DNA of 64,000 nucleotides from Candidatus Rifleibacteriota bacterium (lineage in GTDB: Bacteria > Muiribacteriota > Ozemobacteria > Ozemobacterales > Ozemobacteraceae), in contig JADFZL010000005.1 of NCBI GenBank assembly GCA_015232575.1, forward strand, positions 137,624-201,623, in the 5' to 3' direction. A model generated the notes under the pieces. The model searched no databases. It worked only from the letters and a program-made list of their open reading frames with translations, and was not told the origin of the DNA. Shown here piece by piece: positions 62,491-64,000 of the stretch. The translations under genes and the position numbers were made by a program. Numbering within the stretch: the first letter of the stretch is position 1; each line of letters begins with the position of its first letter.

Positions 62491-62524
62491 GAATACGACA
62501 TTCCATTAGTGGAATGTCGTATTC
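62491..62524 (-). terminator. Perfect 15-bp hairpin behind the lipase-like gene
   Basis: GAATACGACATTCCA (62491-62505) pairs perfectly with TGGAATGTCGTATTC (62510-62524) around a TTAG loop, 19 bases behind the stop of the minus-strand hydrolase gene. No T-run follows in either direction, so it may be an mRNA-stabilising hairpin or a protein-binding palindrome instead of a classic terminator. Confidence 0.6.
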
Positions 62525-62542
62525 ATAAGGAATACAGTTAGT

Positions 62543-63916
62543 TCACAGGAGCCATTCATCAATAATTTGTAATAGAGAATTATGACGGGCAAGATCAAGG
62601 TGATTGAAGTACAGAATTTTTTTCTCAATAAGATTTGCTCCCATATTCAGGATATTATCTGTAAAAGTTGAACTCTCAAGTGGAATGAGGCCGTCGCCAG
62701 CGGGTGTGAATTTTTCCCATGGCATTGGAGTCAGTTTGTCTTCTTCGTATGTGATGTTCGGGCAATTTCCTGCCAATACGCACAGAGAAACATCCGGATT
62801 AATTCCTTTGCTTTCAAGTTTGTACATAAGTCTTTCGCCAGCATCAATTGCTTTCTCAATGCCTCTCGAAGACAGAAACGCTGTTGTTCCACCGTAATAA
62901 AGGGCTATCATTGTCTGATTAAAATCAGATGTGTTGCTGTCCAGACCAAGTGGAACGATATTTTCTTCTGCAAGATTATAGAGCAGCTGGCATTGCCCCG
63001 GAAATAAATTATCTCCGGACTCTGGAAAGATCGAATTTTTATTGGTCTTTTTCCAAAGTCCGTACACCAGAATCCTGTCGCAGGCAATTGGTGCATTAAG
63101 CATTACCGGCTTGGCGACTTTTTCAGCAGCAAGTGCAAGATTATAAACATAATATCTGAATGGAGTGTCTATACCACGCATGGCGGGTGCCACTGCAATA
63201 TATGTTTTTACATCGCCGCGGTATTCTGTGAGAAATTTTTTCCTCGGGAAAAGACTTCTCGAACCAGAAAGGTATAATCTTGCCGCAATATTTCCCTTGG
63301 AATGTGCGATAAGTGAAACTTTGAAATCAGCATCATTCTCACGTTTCATGATTTGTCTGATCCTGGTAATGGCATCGGCAATCTGCTCAGATTGCATGAA
63401 GTTATCACCCTGACCATGAGCAAAAGTGACCGCAAAGACCGGATATCCAAGATTAGAAAGCCAGTATGCGAATCCACGTTCTTTCTCGGGAATTTCTGAT
63501 ATTTCTCCCTGAAAACATTTATGCCGTATATACGGGTGAATCCATGCTCTATTAGCATTATCGCTGGCTCCGTGTATTAAAAGCACCGGTATTTGCAGAT
63601 TTCTTTTGTCATATCCTTCCGCACAGTGCAGAAGGAATTCACCAGAGTGAGGCGTAGAATCATTGCCAAACCATTTTTTCAAAATTGGGTCATTTCTTTC
63701 ACCTTCGGGATGAAAGTTTTCTTGAACAAAGCCAGGGTGCGGATCTTTGTGTCGCTCGACTCTAGCCCAGAAATATGACTCTTCGCCAGTAAAAACCTCA
63801 AGGGGCACTCCAGTAAATAGTTCTGACGCACAAACCGAACCTGTCGTGAAAGAAGACAGAAAACAAATGAAACAAGAAAAAAAGACGTAAAGAACCGGTA
63901 CTCTTTTTACCAACAT
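62543..63916 (-). CDS. Secreted alpha/beta hydrolase (lipase-like)
   Basis: This 457-residue protein has a signal peptide (VPVLYVFFSCFICFLSSFTTGSVC region). The alpha/beta hydrolase core shows LLIHGASDNANRAWIHPY (oxyanion region HGAS), the nucleophile elbow LIAHSKGNIAARLYL (AHSKG, Ser nucleophile), a candidate acid residue, and DGLIPLES...FNHLDLARH near the end with a likely catalytic His. It resembles triacylglycerol lipase/esterase family members that act outside the cell. I start at the ATG at 63916, behind GGGAG. A TTG five codons upstream is possible. No gene follows to the right edge. Confidence 0.85.
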   Translation of the reverse strand: MLVKRVPVLYVFFSCFICFLSSFTTGSVCASELFTGVPLEVFTGEESYFWARVERHKDPHPGFVQENFHPEGERNDPILKKWFGNDSTPHSGEFLLHCAEGYDKRNLQIPVLLIHGASDNANRAWIHPYIRHKCFQGEISEIPEKERGFAYWLSNLGYPVFAVTFAHGQGDNFMQSEQIADAITRIRQIMKRENDADFKVSLIAHSKGNIAARLYLSGSRSLFPRKKFLTEYRGDVKTYIAVAPAMRGIDTPFRYYVYNLALAAEKVAKPVMLNAPIACDRILVYGLWKKTNKNSIFPESGDNLFPGQCQLLYNLAEENIVPLGLDSNTSDFNQTMIALYYGGTTAFLSSRGIEKAIDAGERLMYKLESKGINPDVSLCVLAGNCPNITYEEDKLTPMPWEKFTPAGDGLIPLESSTFTDNILNMGANLIEKKILYFNHLDLARHNSLLQIIDEWLL

Positions 63917-64000
63917 GATTTTTGCTCCCAATCATTATCTTCAGATGTCAAAAAAATGAGAGTTAGACATTTGTTTGAATCTGTTTTTTTATTTTTTATT

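Overview
The window is about 64 kb of an AT-leaning bacterial chromosome. A sampled coding line in nikR has 38% GC. It carries about 43 protein-coding genes, no rRNA or tRNA that I can see, and no CRISPR array. Housekeeping genes (mfd, smc, ftsY) are mixed with transport, cell-surface and type IV pilus/type II secretion genes. A perfect CIRCE operator, lipoprotein and prepilin signals, a nickel regulator, lactate-racemase cofactor genes and many secreted proteins fit a free-living, probably anaerobic bacterium with a cell-surface secretion/pilus apparatus. The lineage cannot be fixed from sequence alone; a deep candidate phylum of the Riflebacteria type would fit, but that is an impression.

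Layout. 0-7.5 kb: mfd and a GlcD-type oxidase as a two-gene minus-strand operon, then an AAA/DUF4143 ATPase and a gene-poor stretch of repeats. 7.5-10.2 kb: a secreted M36-type metalloprotease and nikR. 10.5-13.35 kb: a two-gene GC-rich island (62-65% in sampled lines) encoding a secreted protein and a zinc-phospholipase-C-like enzyme, followed by a truncated gene tail and an SpsF-like cytidylyltransferase. 14.5-20.1 kb: a secreted protein; a radical SAM enzyme with a 23-residue Gly/Cys peptide gene directly behind it and a strong terminator; then a convergent heterodimeric ABC exporter. 20.5-26.2 kb: a histidine kinase, a TPR response regulator, two TrkA proteins and TrkH, bracketed by two copies of the same ~120 bp promoter/leader sequence. 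26.5-31.5 kb: molybdate/tungstate ABC transporter and NeuB/PtmE-like nonulosonate genes. 31.8-38.7 kb: smc-ftsY, an O-methyltransferase and a DMT transporter. 38.7-45.3 kb (minus strand): OPT transporter, M42 aminopeptidase, larC (with a huge His-rich insert), larB, larE. 45.4-51.3 kb: Ig-like lipoprotein, CIRCE-controlled FmdB zinc ribbon, HEAT/low-complexity protein, BsuPI-domain protein. 51.3-64 kb: a PilB/GspE ATPase with a novel repeat tail, small membrane and secreted proteins, three pilin-like genes and a secreted lipase-like hydrolase.

The strongest non-gene signal is a family of palindromic, MITE-like intergenic elements. Thirteen copies or remnants are spread over the window in both orientations. 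Full copies are ~160 bp, with ends resembling CTAAGTA-AGCAAATCTT and a hairpin core TGTCATTTCGACCGAAGGG...GATGACA. Several abut or overlap the 3' ends of genes, and one supplies the last codons and stop of the cytidylyltransferase.

The best candidate for an undescribed system is the radical SAM/micro-peptide pair at 15400-16358, which looks like a minimal RiPP locus. Other notable points are the PilB repeat tail, the membrane-anchored FtsY, the His-rich LarC in a window that also holds NikR, and the duplicated, truncated modA leader.
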